Shown here: piece after piece, positions 22,805 through 31,802 of the stretch
Position numbering within the stretch: position 1 is the first letter of the stretch
Layout: every line of letters begins with the position of its first letter
Assembly: GCA_035527835.1 (NCBI GenBank)
Contig: DATKZS010000040.1
Location: forward strand, 1 to 33,306
Direction: 5' to 3'
Length of the DNA: 33,306 nt
Source of the DNA: DATKZS01 sp035527835 [NCBI: bacterium]
Lineage (GTDB): Bacteria; RBG-13-61-14
Notes under the pieces: model-generated
What the model was told of the DNA's origin: nothing
Database searches by the model: none
What the model saw: the letters and a program-made list of their open reading frames with translations, nothing else
Program-made: the position numbers and the translations under genes

Positions 22805-25786
22805 ATGAAAAAAATCGTCGTCATCTTCTTATCGTCAATCCTGGCCTCGTGCTCCCTCGGCTGCTCGCTGGTCACTCCGCGCAATTTCCACCGCAACTGG
22901 GTCTGGGACGGCGTGCCGCGCGTGATGCCGAACTCGGCGTTCGAACCGGTGGCCGCGGCCAGAGACGTGGCGGCGGCCCCGGTGCCGGCAAGCGATGTGT
23001 CCGGCCCCTCGCTCCACGAAGAGCTCGATCTTTCCGGCGCCTGGAACTACATGCCCGATCCCGGCGACGAGGGCGAGGCCATGCTCTGGTCCGCGCCCTC
23101 GTTCAGCGACGCCGACTGGAAGCACATGGCCGTGCCCAACAATTACATGATTGACGACCCCGCCCTCTCCACCTTTTTCCAGCCCGTCTGGTTCCGCCGC
23201 TCGTTCGAGGTCCCGGCGTCATTCTCCGGCAAGCGCCTCCGCCTCGTCTTCGAGAGCGTGGACTATTTCGCCAAGGTCTGGCTGAACGGTAAGCTGCTCG
23301 GCGAGCACGAGGGCTACTTCGCGCCCTTCTGTTTTGACGTCACCGACGTGGTGAAGCCGGGCCAAAACGTGGTGGTGGTGAAGGTCACGAACCCGTGGGA
23401 CATGGGCCAGCAGGTCGCGGAGGAGCACTCATCCACTACCTCCGCCGAAAAGGTCTGGGTTAAGGCCGTGCTCGCGTATCACGACTCGCGGCCCGGCACT
23501 GACTCCGACAGCGCGCTCGACAGCCAGAGCCTCGGCACCGGCGGCATCCCGCGGCCCGTCAAGCTCGTGGCCACCGGCGACGTGGCCGTGGACTGGACCC
23601 TCATATCTCCCAGGCTCTACGATAACTACACCCGCGCCGAGGTCACCTTCGATGTGTTCCTTACTAACTTCACCGCCGCGCCCGTCGAGTGCGTGGTCAC
23701 CGTGGCCGCCGGCGGCGAGAACTTCACCGGCTACTCCGATTCCATCGCGGCCCGCGCCACGCTGGCGCCCGGACCCAACAAGGTGGCCCTCGTCCTCAAA
23801 GTAGATGAGCCGCGCCTGTGGTGGCCCTGGGGCCATCCCGAGCTCGGCCGGAGCAACCTCTACCGCGCCCGCGTCACCGCCTTCGCCGGCGCCCGGGCCA
23901 CCGACGAGCAGACCCACCTCTTCGGCATCCGCGAGGTCAAGCTCTCCGAGACCGGGCCCGAGGCCTTCTTCTGGTTCGTGAACGGCAAGCGCCTCTCGTT
24001 GCGCGGCACCAACGGGTTCCCCACCGAATACTATTCCAAAATAACGCCGGAATATTTGCAAGAATACTTCGACCTCATCAAGCAGAACAACATGGACATC
24101 CTGATCGTCCACGACCACCAGGCCCCGCCCATCGTCTACGAATTCGCCGACCGCGCCGGCGTCGCCATCCTCCAGAACTTCACCCTGATCTGGGAAGTCA
24201 ACGTCTGCGACTTCGTGCGACCCAACGGCGACCCCGCCCTCACCGGCAACCCCGAGGTCATGGGCCGCATGGCCGTCGAGGCCATCTGGTACCTCTACAA
24301 CCATCCCTCCATCTTCTGGTGGAGCATGCACGACGAGTCCGGCCACATCGGCCTCAACGGCAAGGGCCTCGCCCACGGCAACTTCTGCCGTGACGAGCCG
24401 TACCAGCCGGGCGAGGAATTCCCGGTTTACCAGGACCTGAGCCTCAACCTCGACCTCGACAACCAGCTCATCCGCATCGCCCGCGCCGTGAACACCACGA
24501 TCCCCATGCACCGCACCGGCGGACTCGAGACCGACTCCCTCACCTGGTACGGATGGTCGCGCACCGATTACTGGGACCTGCTTGACGACCCCGAGCAGTT
24601 CCCCCTCGAGTTCGGAGGCGAGGCCGTGAGTTACTCCATGGCCGGCGTCATGAATTATTTCGACGGCTGGTTCCCGGTCCGCGATCAGCGCTCCGAGTAC
24701 GAATGGAAATACCACGGCATCCAGTACCGCTTCCAGCTCTACGACACCGGACGCACCATTAAATACGACAACTTCAACGACTGGGCCTTCGCCACCCAGC
24801 TCCACCAGGCCGTGGTCATCAAGTACCACATCGAGATCAACCGCGAGAACAAGTACCACCCCACCGGCTCCGTGCTCCAGTACATGCTCAACGACTGGTG
24901 GCCCTCGACCAACTTCGGCGTCACCGACTGGAACCTCGAAGCCAAAATCGGACTGCCCTGGATGAAGCGCGCCTTCTCGCCCCAGCTCGTGGCCACCCGC
25001 GTCGGCAAAAACATCTATTCGCGGGGTGAAAAGATCGAGCTGCCGCTCCACCTCATGAACGACCAGTGGCTTGACTTCCCGGACGCGCGCCTCCGCTGGA
25101 AGCTTCTCGAGGAGACCGACAGCTTCATCATCAAGGGCTACTCCGACCACCGCGGCATCTTCGCGCTCTCCAACTTCACCGACCCCATCGCCGGCATCAA
25201 GTCCGGCTTCATGGTGCCGGTCACCGCCACCATCGGCCACCAGGTGCCTATAGCCACTGCCCTGGAAGGCTCCACCATCGTGCACCTGCCGCCCGACAGC
25301 GAGCTCAAGGCCGCGGTCGTCCGCTTCGACGCGCCCAGCACCGATGACATCCGCCACTACACCCTCTACATGACGCTCACCGCAGCCGGCGGCACCGTCC
25401 TTTCCGAAAACTGGGACCACTTCATCGTCGTGCCCAACGCCAAGCGCTTCGACCCGCCGGAGGGCATCACGCCCGCGCCACGCTTCAGCCTGGACCTGGC
25501 GCTCAACAAGCTGGGCGCGCCCGTCACCGGCCCCGTGGCCATCGTGGACAAGTACATTCCGGCGAACCGCTACGAGACACTGCTGGACAGCGCCGGCCGC
25601 GCGTCCCTCACCGGACTCCTCCCCGGCGCCTATCGCCTGGAAGCGGGCGGCCTGAGCTACGAGTTCCTGCTCAACAGCGACGATAAAATCAGCGTTGACT
25701 TCGGCCCCGGCCTCAAGACCAAGCTCGGCGTGAAGCCGATCATCGAGTGGGGGCCGCTGCCACGCCCGACCGCGACCTATCATTAA
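22805..25786 (+). CDS. lipoprotein glycoside hydrolase family 2 enzyme
   Basis: A 993-residue exported lipoprotein. The lipobox LASC puts the lipidated cysteine at 16, and a second candidate is SLGC20. GH2 domains follow: jelly-roll (about 75-250, VWFRRSFEVPASFSGKRLRLVFES, AKVWLNGKLLGEHEG), Ig-like domain (about 255-390), TIM barrel (about 395-710) and C-terminal beta domains. The last ~90 residues resemble a carboxypeptidase-regulatory/Cna-B-like fold (SAGRASLTGLLPGAYRLEAGG). Both catalytic residues appear present: acid/base E511 in WWSMHDES and nucleophile E602 in FPLEFGGEA. The specificity (beta-mannosidase, galactosidase or glucuronidase) cannot be told. ATG 22805 is chosen over the upstream in-frame extension, which reads through the hairpin element. 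It follows the other GH2 on the same transcript. Confidence 0.87.
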   Translation: MKKIVVIFLSSILASCSLGCSLVTPRNFHRNWVWDGVPRVMPNSAFEPVAAARDVAAAPVPASDVSGPSLHEELDLSGAWNYMPDPGDEGEAMLWSAPSFSDADWKHMAVPNNYMIDDPALSTFFQPVWFRRSFEVPASFSGKRLRLVFESVDYFAKVWLNGKLLGEHEGYFAPFCFDVTDVVKPGQNVVVVKVTNPWDMGQQVAEEHSSTTSAEKVWVKAVLAYHDSRPGTDSDSALDSQSLGTGGIPRPVKLVATGDVAVDWTLISPRLYDNYTRAEVTFDVFLTNFTAAPVECVVTVAAGGENFTGYSDSIAARATLAPGPNKVALVLKVDEPRLWWPWGHPELGRSNLYRARVTAFAGARATDEQTHLFGIREVKLSETGPEAFFWFVNGKRLSLRGTNGFPTEYYSKITPEYLQEYFDLIKQNNMDILIVHDHQAPPIVYEFADRAGVAILQNFTLIWEVNVCDFVRPNGDPALTGNPEVMGRMAVEAIWYLYNHPSIFWWSMHDESGHIGLNGKGLAHGNFCRDEPYQPGEEFPVYQDLSLNLDLDNQLIRIARAVNTTIPMHRTGGLETDSLTWYGWSRTDYWDLLDDPEQFPLEFGGEAVSYSMAGVMNYFDGWFPVRDQRSEYEWKYHGIQYRFQLYDTGRTIKYDNFNDWAFATQLHQAVVIKYHIEINRENKYHPTGSVLQYMLNDWWPSTNFGVTDWNLEAKIGLPWMKRAFSPQLVATRVGKNIYSRGEKIELPLHLMNDQWLDFPDARLRWKLLEETDSFIIKGYSDHRGIFALSNFTDPIAGIKSGFMVPVTATIGHQVPIATALEGSTIVHLPPDSELKAAVVRFDAPSTDDIRHYTLYMTLTAAGGTVLSENWDHFIVVPNAKRFDPPEGITPAPRFSLDLALNKLGAPVTGPVAIVDKYIPANRYETLLDSAGRASLTGLLPGAYRLEAGGLSYEFLLNSDDKISVDFGPGLKTKLGVKPIIEWGPLPRPTATYH

Positions 25787-25828
25787 TTGTGAAGGTTTAG
25801 TATCATAATGCTCAGGGAGGAAAGGGAC

Positions 25829-26056
25829 ATGAAGATCACCTATGATGCCGAGGCCGATGCCCTCTATCTCGAGTTGCGTCCTTTGCCGCCCGGCACGGCG
25901 CAGGCCCGGGAGCTGACCGAGGACATAGTGGCCGACTATGGACCGGACGGAAAACTGGCCGGGCTGGAGATCCTCGACGCTTCCATCGTGCTGGGAGATG
26001 AGCCGCAAAAATTGGTCGTGGAAGTTGCCACGGTGGCGGCCCCAAAGTCCGCCTGA
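25829..26056 (+). CDS. DUF2283 family small protein
   Basis: A 75-residue protein. The start MKITYDAEADALYLEL and the middle DIVADYGPDGKLAGLEILDAS are the DUF2283 signature as I know it. ATG 25829 is preferred to ATG 25808 because GGAGG lies at the right distance before it and family members start at MK. DUF2283 genes are often linked to DUF4258 or other possible toxin genes, but none is here. The gene sits between the lipoprotein GH2 and the ceramidase-family gene in the same orientation. Its role is unknown. Confidence 0.82.
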   Translation: MKITYDAEADALYLELRPLPPGTAQARELTEDIVADYGPDGKLAGLEILDASIVLGDEPQKLVVEVATVAAPKSA

Positions 26057-26145
26057 CCGCGGGGAGATGCGGATTCTCGCCTCTTATCTCTCCCGATGAC
26101 TATCGTTAGAGTCGCGTGCGATCCCGCCCAGGAAAGGAAATGGTC

Positions 26146-27561
26146 ATGAAAATTATGGGTCTTTTCGCGTCGCTTCTTTTCATCTTCGTCTGCCTTGCCG
26201 CTGATCCCGCCCAGGCTATTGAGCTCAAGGCCGGGACCGCCAGGGCCGTGATCACGCCGGCCTCGCCGCTCGGCCGCATCACCGTGAACGGACCCGCCGT
26301 GAAAGGCGTGAGGAAGGACCTCTACGCCCGCGCGCTCGTGCTCGATGACGGGGCCAAGAAGCTCGTGATCGTGACCTATGACTTGAACTGCCTCGACGTG
26401 GCCACTCCGATCCTCCGCTCGCGCTGCCTTCACGAGCTCGGCATCTCCCCCGAGTACCTCGTCCTCCTCGCCACCCACAACCACGCCGCGCCCATCCAGA
26501 TCGTGCCCGATAACTTCGATTACGGCCGCTGGCTCGCCGAGCGCATCTTCGCGCTGATCAAGGAGGCCATCCAAAACGAGCAGGGCCCGGTCAAGCTCAT
26601 GTACGGCGCCGGCGTCGGCGACTACCTCATCGCCGACCCCCGCTATCCCGACGTTTACGGGCCGGGCCTCTAGCCCATTGACGAAGAGGTCGAGCTGTTG
26701 AAGGTCATGCGCGGCGACCAGGCGATCGCGCTCCTCTTCAACCAGGCCACCCATCCCATGCACGACACCTTCTCCTATCTCGACCCCGCCCACCCCGGTT
26801 ACGCCATGGACGAGATCGAGAAGGCCGTGCCCGGAGCGCTCGCCCTCTACGCCGCCGCCTGCGGCGGCGACCAGTTCATGCGCCGCGGCGCCGTCATGAT
26901 CGCGCCCCTCTACGTCGTCAAAGCCGACGGCCACAAACTCGCCTCCACCGTCCTCGAAATTTCCGCCGCCCCCATGCGCGACGTCACCGGGCCCATCGTG
27001 AGCAGCTTCCAGCGCATCGCGCTGCCCCTGGCCCCGCCCGTGTCCCATGAAGAGGCGCAAAAACTCGCCAGGAAAATTCCCCGCGACATCGGCTTCGTGC
27101 CCTACCCCAACCCCGACCGCGAGACCAACTGGATCCGAAACCTCCTCAAGTATTACGACCAGAAAATCCCCTTCCCCACGAAAACCACAGACATGTCCTG
27201 CACCGACGACGGCTTGCTCATGCCGGAACTCCCCGAGCCCCGCGAGTTCCCCTGCATCTACGAGGAGGCCATCGTCGCCAAAATCGGGCCCCTTGTCTTC
27301 GTGGCCCTGCAGGGAGAGGTCTGCGCCCCCATCGGCCTCGCCATCAAAGACGCCGTCAGCGGCGAGCACCCCATCATGCTCTTCGCCTACATGGGCGAGC
27401 ACAACCTCTACATTCCCACCAGGAAGCTCGTGGAGCGCGACGCGTACCAGTCAGAGGTCATCAAAATCCAGTACGCCTCCCCCGTGGGCTGGGCCCCCGA
27501 GGTCGAGGACAACATGGTGAACAGCGTTCTGAAAATGATTGACTCGATCCTGAACAACTGA
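26146..27561 (+). pseudogene. neutral/alkaline ceramidase-family protein interrupted by one in-frame TAG
   Basis: One frame of 472 codons broken only by TAG at 26671-26673 (codon 176). A signal peptide covers about 1-24. The first half shows AGTARAVITP and VLLATHNHAAP (H111, H113), matching the zinc-binding HTHSGP block of neutral ceramidases. After the stop the frame continues PIDEEVELLKVMRGDQAIALLFNQATHPM, with a second candidate metal histidine, and ends LFAYMGEHNLYIPT. No frameshift is seen, and CAG to TAG is a simple explanation. ATG 26146 has AGGAAAGG at a good distance; ATG 26140 is too close to it. It could be a recent pseudogene, a sequencing error or readthrough. Many bacterial members have no proven ceramidase activity. 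Confidence 0.75.
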
Positions 27562-27598
27562 GGGCGGCTAAATTGGACGGCAAGGGCCAGAGGGACGC

Positions 27599-27626
27599 AA
27601 AAAAGGCGGGCACTCACCCGCCTTTT
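27599..27626. terminator. bidirectional Rho-independent terminator
   Basis: GGCGGG (27605-27610), a CACTCA loop, CCCGCC (27617-27622) and TTTT on the plus strand; on the minus strand the same stem is followed by TTTTTT. It can end both the GH2/ceramidase unit (+) and the tRNA-Glu transcript (-). TGGCTAC-type tandem units follow at about 27630-27657. Confidence 0.8.
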
Positions 27627-27665
27627 CCCCTGGCTACTGGCTACTGGTTCCTGGCTACTTTTTCT

Positions 27666-27743
27666 TGGCGTCCCCAACCGGATTTGAACCGGTGTTGCCG
27701 GATTGAAAGCCCGGTGTCCTAGACCAGGCTAGACGATGGGGAC
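27666..27743 (-). tRNA. tRNA-Glu (anticodon TTC)
   Basis: The minus strand starts GTCCCCA at 27743, pairing with TGGGGAC near the 3' end. The anticodon loop CTTTCAA gives TTC, and the T arm reads CCGGTTCAAATCCGG. The discriminator G (27669) is followed by an encoded CCA (27668-27666). The body is 75 nt, normal for this tRNA. Confidence 0.95.
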
Positions 27744-27753
27744 GTAAATTTTT

Positions 27754-27782
27754 ATTATACAAATAATCTTCCTGATTAGCAA
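27754..27782 (-). promoter_or_regulatory. promoter of tRNA-Glu
   Basis: On the minus strand, TTGCTA (27782-27777), a 17-bp spacer and consensus TATAAT (27759-27754). The start would lie a few bases before the tRNA 5' end. Confidence 0.65.
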
Positions 27783-27804
27783 GCCGGATTCGCGCGCCAT
27801 GCCG

Positions 27805-27833
27805 TTGATTATGGGGCCGCTTTTTATTATGGT
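27805..27833 (+). promoter_or_regulatory. possible promoter of the IMP cyclohydrolase gene
   Basis: TTGATT (27805-27810), a 17-bp spacer and TATGGT (27828-27833), with four matches in each hexamer. It is divergent from the tRNA promoter. Confidence 0.4.
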
Positions 27834-27901
27834 GGTAGGCGGACCAAGGCGTGCGGTGTCCTTTATCAACGGAAGTCTGTAACGAGGGAGGAGGAAGTAT
27901 C

Positions 27902-28582
27902 ATGGTGAACGTGGTGGCAAAAATTGATGATCGGGTCAAGGTGAGGACGGTCCTGATCAGCGTCTCGGACAAGGCGGGGCTGGAATCGTTCGTGCCCGGC
28001 CTGCTCCGCGCCTGTCCGGGAGTGAGGATCATCTCCACCGGCGGGACGCACGCGAGGCTCGCCGAGATCATGGGCAAAGCCGCGGCTAAGCAGCTCATGC
28101 AGGTCTCCGACTACACCGGCCAGCCCGAGACCCAGGGCGGACTCGTCAAGACCCTCGACTTCAAGATCTATCTCGGCCTGCTCACCGAGACCTATAACCC
28201 GTCCCACCAGGCCGACCTCAAGCGCACCATTGCATCCCCCATTGACATGGTCGTGGTGAACCTTTATCCGTTCTCCGCCACCGTGGCCCGCGCCGGCGTG
28301 ACGGTGGAGGAGGCCCGCGCCAATATTGACATCGGCGGGCCCTGCATGGTCCGCGCCTCGGCCAAGAACTACCTGCGCGTGGCCTCCGTGGTGGACCCCA
28401 AAGACTACAAGAAAATTATCAAGGAGCTGGAAAAGGGAAAAGGCGCCACCACCCTGAAGCTCCGCTACGAGCTCGCCAAGAAGGCCTTTGCCCACACCGC
28501 CGCCTACGACCGCGGCATCGCCTCGTTCCTCTCTTCAAAGACCTATGCCGCGATGAAGAAGGCGTATCAGGAGATCGTGTGA
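27902..28582 (+). CDS. purH: IMP cyclohydrolase (PurH N-terminal domain as a separate protein)
   Basis: Closes FAICAR to IMP, the last step of purine synthesis. The 226-residue protein covers only the MGS-like domain of PurH: ISVSDKAGL (19-27), STGGTHARLAEI, VVNLYPF (118-124) and IDIGGPCMVRASAKN (142-156), all typical of the cyclohydrolase half. It ends where a fused PurH would enter the transformylase domain. A strong ribosome-binding site (GGGAGGAGG) fixes ATG 27902. The partner activity is encoded by the next gene, 179 bp downstream, so both steps are covered. Separate halves are known in archaea and some bacteria. Confidence 0.92.
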   Translation: MVNVVAKIDDRVKVRTVLISVSDKAGLESFVPGLLRACPGVRIISTGGTHARLAEIMGKAAAKQLMQVSDYTGQPETQGGLVKTLDFKIYLGLLTETYNPSHQADLKRTIASPIDMVVVNLYPFSATVARAGVTVEEARANIDIGGPCMVRASAKNYLRVASVVDPKDYKKIIKELEKGKGATTLKLRYELAKKAFAHTAAYDRGIASFLSSKTYAAMKKAYQEIV

Positions 28583-28609
28583 GTTGGTCGAGCGGAAGTT
28601 AGGGGGGGT

Positions 28610-28685
28610 ATTTCGCACGGAGACACGGAGAACACGGAGAAAAATATTTCTTATACTCTGTGCTTTCTGTGTCTCTGTGCGAAAT
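28610..28685. repeat. 30-bp inverted repeat of CACGGAGA-type units
   Basis: Arms 28610-28639 and 28656-28685 match at 25 of 30 positions. Four of the five differences would be G-U pairs in a plus-strand RNA, so the RNA hairpin has 29 of 30 pairs. It lies between the two PurH halves. A related half-element is at 33171-33199. Confidence 0.75.
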
Positions 28686-28761
28686 CAAACTGAATCAGGA
28701 GCGACATACAGGTCATCCTTTTCAAGCATTCACCGTAAAGCCAAACGAGGAGGTTAGTACG

Positions 28762-30012
28762 ATGGTTAAGGATCTGAAGAAGATGTACAAGACGATCCTG
28801 GGCGACCATTTTCCGCCGCGCATGGAGATCGCCTTCGATGACGGGCAAAAGCGGCAGACGCTCATTTACGAGAAGGCCGGATGGGACATCGCTGGAGAGG
28901 TCAAGGGGCTGCGCTACGGCGAGAACCCCACCCAGGAGGCCGCCATGTATAAGTTGGTCAACGGGAACCTCGTCCTCGGCGACGTGCGCATGATCGCGCC
29001 CGGCCGCCACCTCTCGTCCGACCTCGAGCTCCTCCAGTCCGGCAAGCACCCCGGCAAGATCAACATCACCGACGTGGACGCTGCGCTCAACATCCTGCGC
29101 TATTTGATGGACCGGCCGGCCGTTGTCATCGTCAAGCATAACAACCCCTGCGGCGTGGCCCAGGCCCCGTCCCTCAAGTCCGCCTATATCAAGGCCGACC
29201 TCGCCGACCGCATCGCGGCCTTCGGCGGCGCCATCGTTCTTAACCGCCCCTGCGATGCGGCCACCGCCCGCGAGATCACGCGCCGCTATGCCGAGGTCGT
29301 GGCCGCGCCCGCCTACGAGCCCGCCGCCATGGACGCGCTCACCAAAAAGAAGAACCTGCGCATCATGCGCGTCCACGACATCGCCCGCCTGGCCTCCTTC
29401 GTCGGCGCGCCCTTCCTCGACTTCAAGTCCATGATTGACGGCGGCCAGATCGTGCAGTGGTCCTTCACCCCGGCCTGCCGCTCCGCGGCCGACCTGAAGC
29501 TTGCCGAGTGCGAGTACAAGGGCAAGATTTACAAGGTGCGGCGCAAGCCGACCAGGAAGGAGCTCGATGACATGATGTTCGGCTGGATGGTGGAGGCCGG
29601 CGTGACCTCGAACTCGGTGCTTTACGTCAAGGACCGGGTGACCGTGGGCATCGGCACCGGTGAGCAGGACCGCGTGGGCGTGGCCGAGATCGCGCGCGAC
29701 AAGGCCTATCGCAAGCTCGCCGACCGGCTCTGCTTCCAGGCCACCGGCACACCGCTCGCGAACCTCGCCTCCGCCCGCGAGCGCAAGAAGTTCGAGCGCA
29801 TGGCCGCCGAGAGTAACGGCGGGCTCAGGGGCTCGGTCATGGTCTCGGACGCCTTTTTCCCATTCCGCGACGGCGTCGAGGTCGGGCTCAAGGAGGGCGT
29901 CAAGGCCGTGGTGCAACCCGGCGGCTCCGAGCGCGACTTCGAGGCGATCGAGGCCGTGAACGACTATGGCGCCACCATGATGTTCACCGGCGAGCGCAGC
30001 TTCAAGCACTGA
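28762..30012 (+). CDS. purH: AICAR transformylase (PurH C-terminal domain as a separate protein)
   Basis: Transfers a formyl group from 10-formyl-tetrahydrofolate to AICAR. The 416-residue protein carries the AICARFT domain: RYGENPTQEA (51-60), the catalytic Lys-His in VKHNNPCG (K125, H126), FGGAIVLNRP, SDAFFPFRDGVE and the closing QPGGSERD. It lacks any cyclohydrolase domain. GAGGAGG just upstream fixes ATG 28762; the longer in-frame extension reads through the inverted repeat. It follows the cyclohydrolase gene with the repeat in between, so the pair may be cotranscribed with the hairpin modulating the second gene (inference). Confidence 0.92.
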   Translation: MVKDLKKMYKTILGDHFPPRMEIAFDDGQKRQTLIYEKAGWDIAGEVKGLRYGENPTQEAAMYKLVNGNLVLGDVRMIAPGRHLSSDLELLQSGKHPGKINITDVDAALNILRYLMDRPAVVIVKHNNPCGVAQAPSLKSAYIKADLADRIAAFGGAIVLNRPCDAATAREITRRYAEVVAAPAYEPAAMDALTKKKNLRIMRVHDIARLASFVGAPFLDFKSMIDGGQIVQWSFTPACRSAADLKLAECEYKGKIYKVRRKPTRKELDDMMFGWMVEAGVTSNSVLYVKDRVTVGIGTGEQDRVGVAEIARDKAYRKLADRLCFQATGTPLANLASARERKKFERMAAESNGGLRGSVMVSDAFFPFRDGVEVGLKEGVKAVVQPGGSERDFEAIEAVNDYGATMMFTGERSFKH

Positions 30013-30042
30013 TCCGGAGTGCGGCTCTGCTTACGGGTGCGA

Positions 30043-30072
30043 TTGGTCAGCGGAGCGGTTCCAGGATAAAAT
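30043..30072 (+). promoter_or_regulatory. possible promoter of glpAB
   Basis: TTGGTC (30043-30048), an 18-bp spacer and TAAAAT (30067-30072), in the 146-bp gap before glpA. Confidence 0.4.
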
Positions 30073-30158
30073 AAATAGCGTGCCCGGAGACCGGAAGCGG
30101 CCCGGGGCCGTCGCGGCTCGTGATCTTGGCGCGGCAGTCGGCAAGGCGGGGAGGAGTA

Positions 30159-31802
30159 GTGAGCGAAAATTTCGACGTAGTGATCGTCGGCGGCGGGGTC
30201 AACGGCTGCGGGATCGCGCGCGACCTGGCGCTCCGCGGGATCAAGGCCGCGCTTTTCGAAAAACGCGACCTGTCGAGCGGCGCCACCGGCGGCTGCTCGG
30301 GCATGATCCACGGCGGGCTCCGCTACCTCCTCTACAGCGTGGACGTGACCCGGCGCTCCTGCGTGGACTCGGGCTACATCCAGAAGATCGCGCCGCACCT
30401 GCTCTTCCGCATCCCCTTTATCATGCCCATTCCGCACAAGTTGACCGCGCCCTTCTTCGAGACCTACTTCGAGGTCTACGACAAGTACGCGGTGCACAAG
30501 CGCGGCAAGCCGCACACCATGCTGAGCGCCCAGCAGGCAATCGAGCTGGTGCCCGCGATCTCGCGCGACGTGGTGGGAGCGGTGACCACCGACGAGTGGG
30601 GCATTGATCCGCAGCGCCTGGTGGTTGCCAACGCCCTGTCCGCCGCCGAGAGCGGCGCGGTGATCCGGACGCACACCGAGGTCGTCGAGTTCTTGAAGGA
30701 CGCGCGCGGCGCCGTGGTCGGGGTCAAGGTCCGCGACCGCGCGGGCGCTCTGAGTGAGGTCCGCTCGCGACTCGTCATGCACGCCACCGGGCCGTGGCTC
30801 ATGCGCACCGCGGAGATGGCGGGAGTCAAGGTCAAGATCCGGCCGGGCAAGGGCGTGCACCTGACCTTTGACCGCCGCCTCGTCAACATGAGCGTGATCC
30901 TCACCATGATTGACGGCCGCTCGAGTTTCATCATGCCCCACGAGAACACCACCGTGCTCGGCACCACCGACGACGATTATTACGGCGACCCCGACGACTT
31001 GCGCGTCACCGAGGACGAGGTCGAATACTTATTGCAGGGCGCCGAGCGCATGTTGCCGGGCATCCGCCGGGCGCGCATCATCCGGGCCTGGTCCGCCATC
31101 CGGCCGACCCTGTACGCCTGGGGCAAGAACGAGGACGCGCTCTCCCGCGACCACGTGGTCTATGACCACAAGGAGCGCGACGGGGTGGACGGCATCGTGT
31201 CCATCGCCGGCGGCAAGCTCGCCAGCTACCGCCTGATGAGCGAGGAAGCCGCGGACCTGATCGCCAAAAAGCTCGGCAACTCGTCGCCATGCCAGACCCA
31301 CCTCCTGCCCCTGCCCGGCGGCGACGAAACGCCCGACCCCGCCCTGCTGGCCGCCCAGTTCGGAGTGTCCCGCTACGCCGCCGCCCGCATCGTCTACCGC
31401 CACGGAAGCCGCGCCCGCGAAATCCTGGAGCTCACCCGCGAGCGGCCCGAGCTTAAAAGCGTGATCTGCCAGTGCGAGCCGGTGCTCGCCGCCGAGCTCG
31501 TCTATTGCATCAGAAAGGAATGGGCCGCGAGCCTCACCGACTTAAGAAACCGCACCCGCCTTGGCGCCGGCCCGTGCCAGGGAGCCCGCTGCGCCTCCCG
31601 CGCCATCGCCGTCCTCGCCTCCGAGCTCGGACTCTCCGGCCGCGAAATCCAGGAGCAGCTCCTCTCCTTCCTGGAAAGACGCTGGCGCGGCAAGCGGCCC
31701 ATCCTCGCCCGGACCATGGTGGACCAGGAAGAGCTCAACCAGGCCGCGCACTTCCTCACCGGCAACCTGGGCCGCCTGGCCGCGATCAAGGGGCTGGACT
31801 GA
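30159..31802 (+). CDS. glpA: anaerobic-type glycerol-3-phosphate dehydrogenase, FAD subunit
   Basis: Oxidises glycerol-3-phosphate to dihydroxyacetone phosphate and passes electrons to the membrane. The 547-residue protein opens with the FAD Rossmann motif VVIVGGGVNGCG and continues FEKRDLSSGATGGCSGMIHGGLRYL, typical of GlpA/GlpD. The C-terminal region has a BFD-like [2Fe-2S] site: C437 and C439 (CQC), C473 and C478 (GPCQGARC). This separates GlpA from aerobic GlpD. GTG 30159 is chosen because GGGGAGGAG lies just upstream. Its TGA overlaps the glpB ATG (TGATG), so the two are translationally coupled. Confidence 0.92.
   Translation: MSENFDVVIVGGGVNGCGIARDLALRGIKAALFEKRDLSSGATGGCSGMIHGGLRYLLYSVDVTRRSCVDSGYIQKIAPHLLFRIPFIMPIPHKLTAPFFETYFEVYDKYAVHKRGKPHTMLSAQQAIELVPAISRDVVGAVTTDEWGIDPQRLVVANALSAAESGAVIRTHTEVVEFLKDARGAVVGVKVRDRAGALSEVRSRLVMHATGPWLMRTAEMAGVKVKIRPGKGVHLTFDRRLVNMSVILTMIDGRSSFIMPHENTTVLGTTDDDYYGDPDDLRVTEDEVEYLLQGAERMLPGIRRARIIRAWSAIRPTLYAWGKNEDALSRDHVVYDHKERDGVDGIVSIAGGKLASYRLMSEEAADLIAKKLGNSSPCQTHLLPLPGGDETPDPALLAAQFGVSRYAAARIVYRHGSRAREILELTRERPELKSVICQCEPVLAAELVYCIRKEWAASLTDLRNRTRLGAGPCQGARCASRAIAVLASELGLSGREIQEQLLSFLERRWRGKRPILARTMVDQEELNQAAHFLTGNLGRLAAIKGLD

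Noticed and set aside
23429-26008. 859-codon open frame antisense to the second GH2 gene, and similar long antisense frames at 2589-3896, 17565-18950, 19926-21578 and 28651-30009
   Set aside because: They mirror well-supported genes, have low-complexity Gly/Val/Asp/Glu/His-rich translations with no family motifs, and arise from GC-rich codon usage on the other strand.
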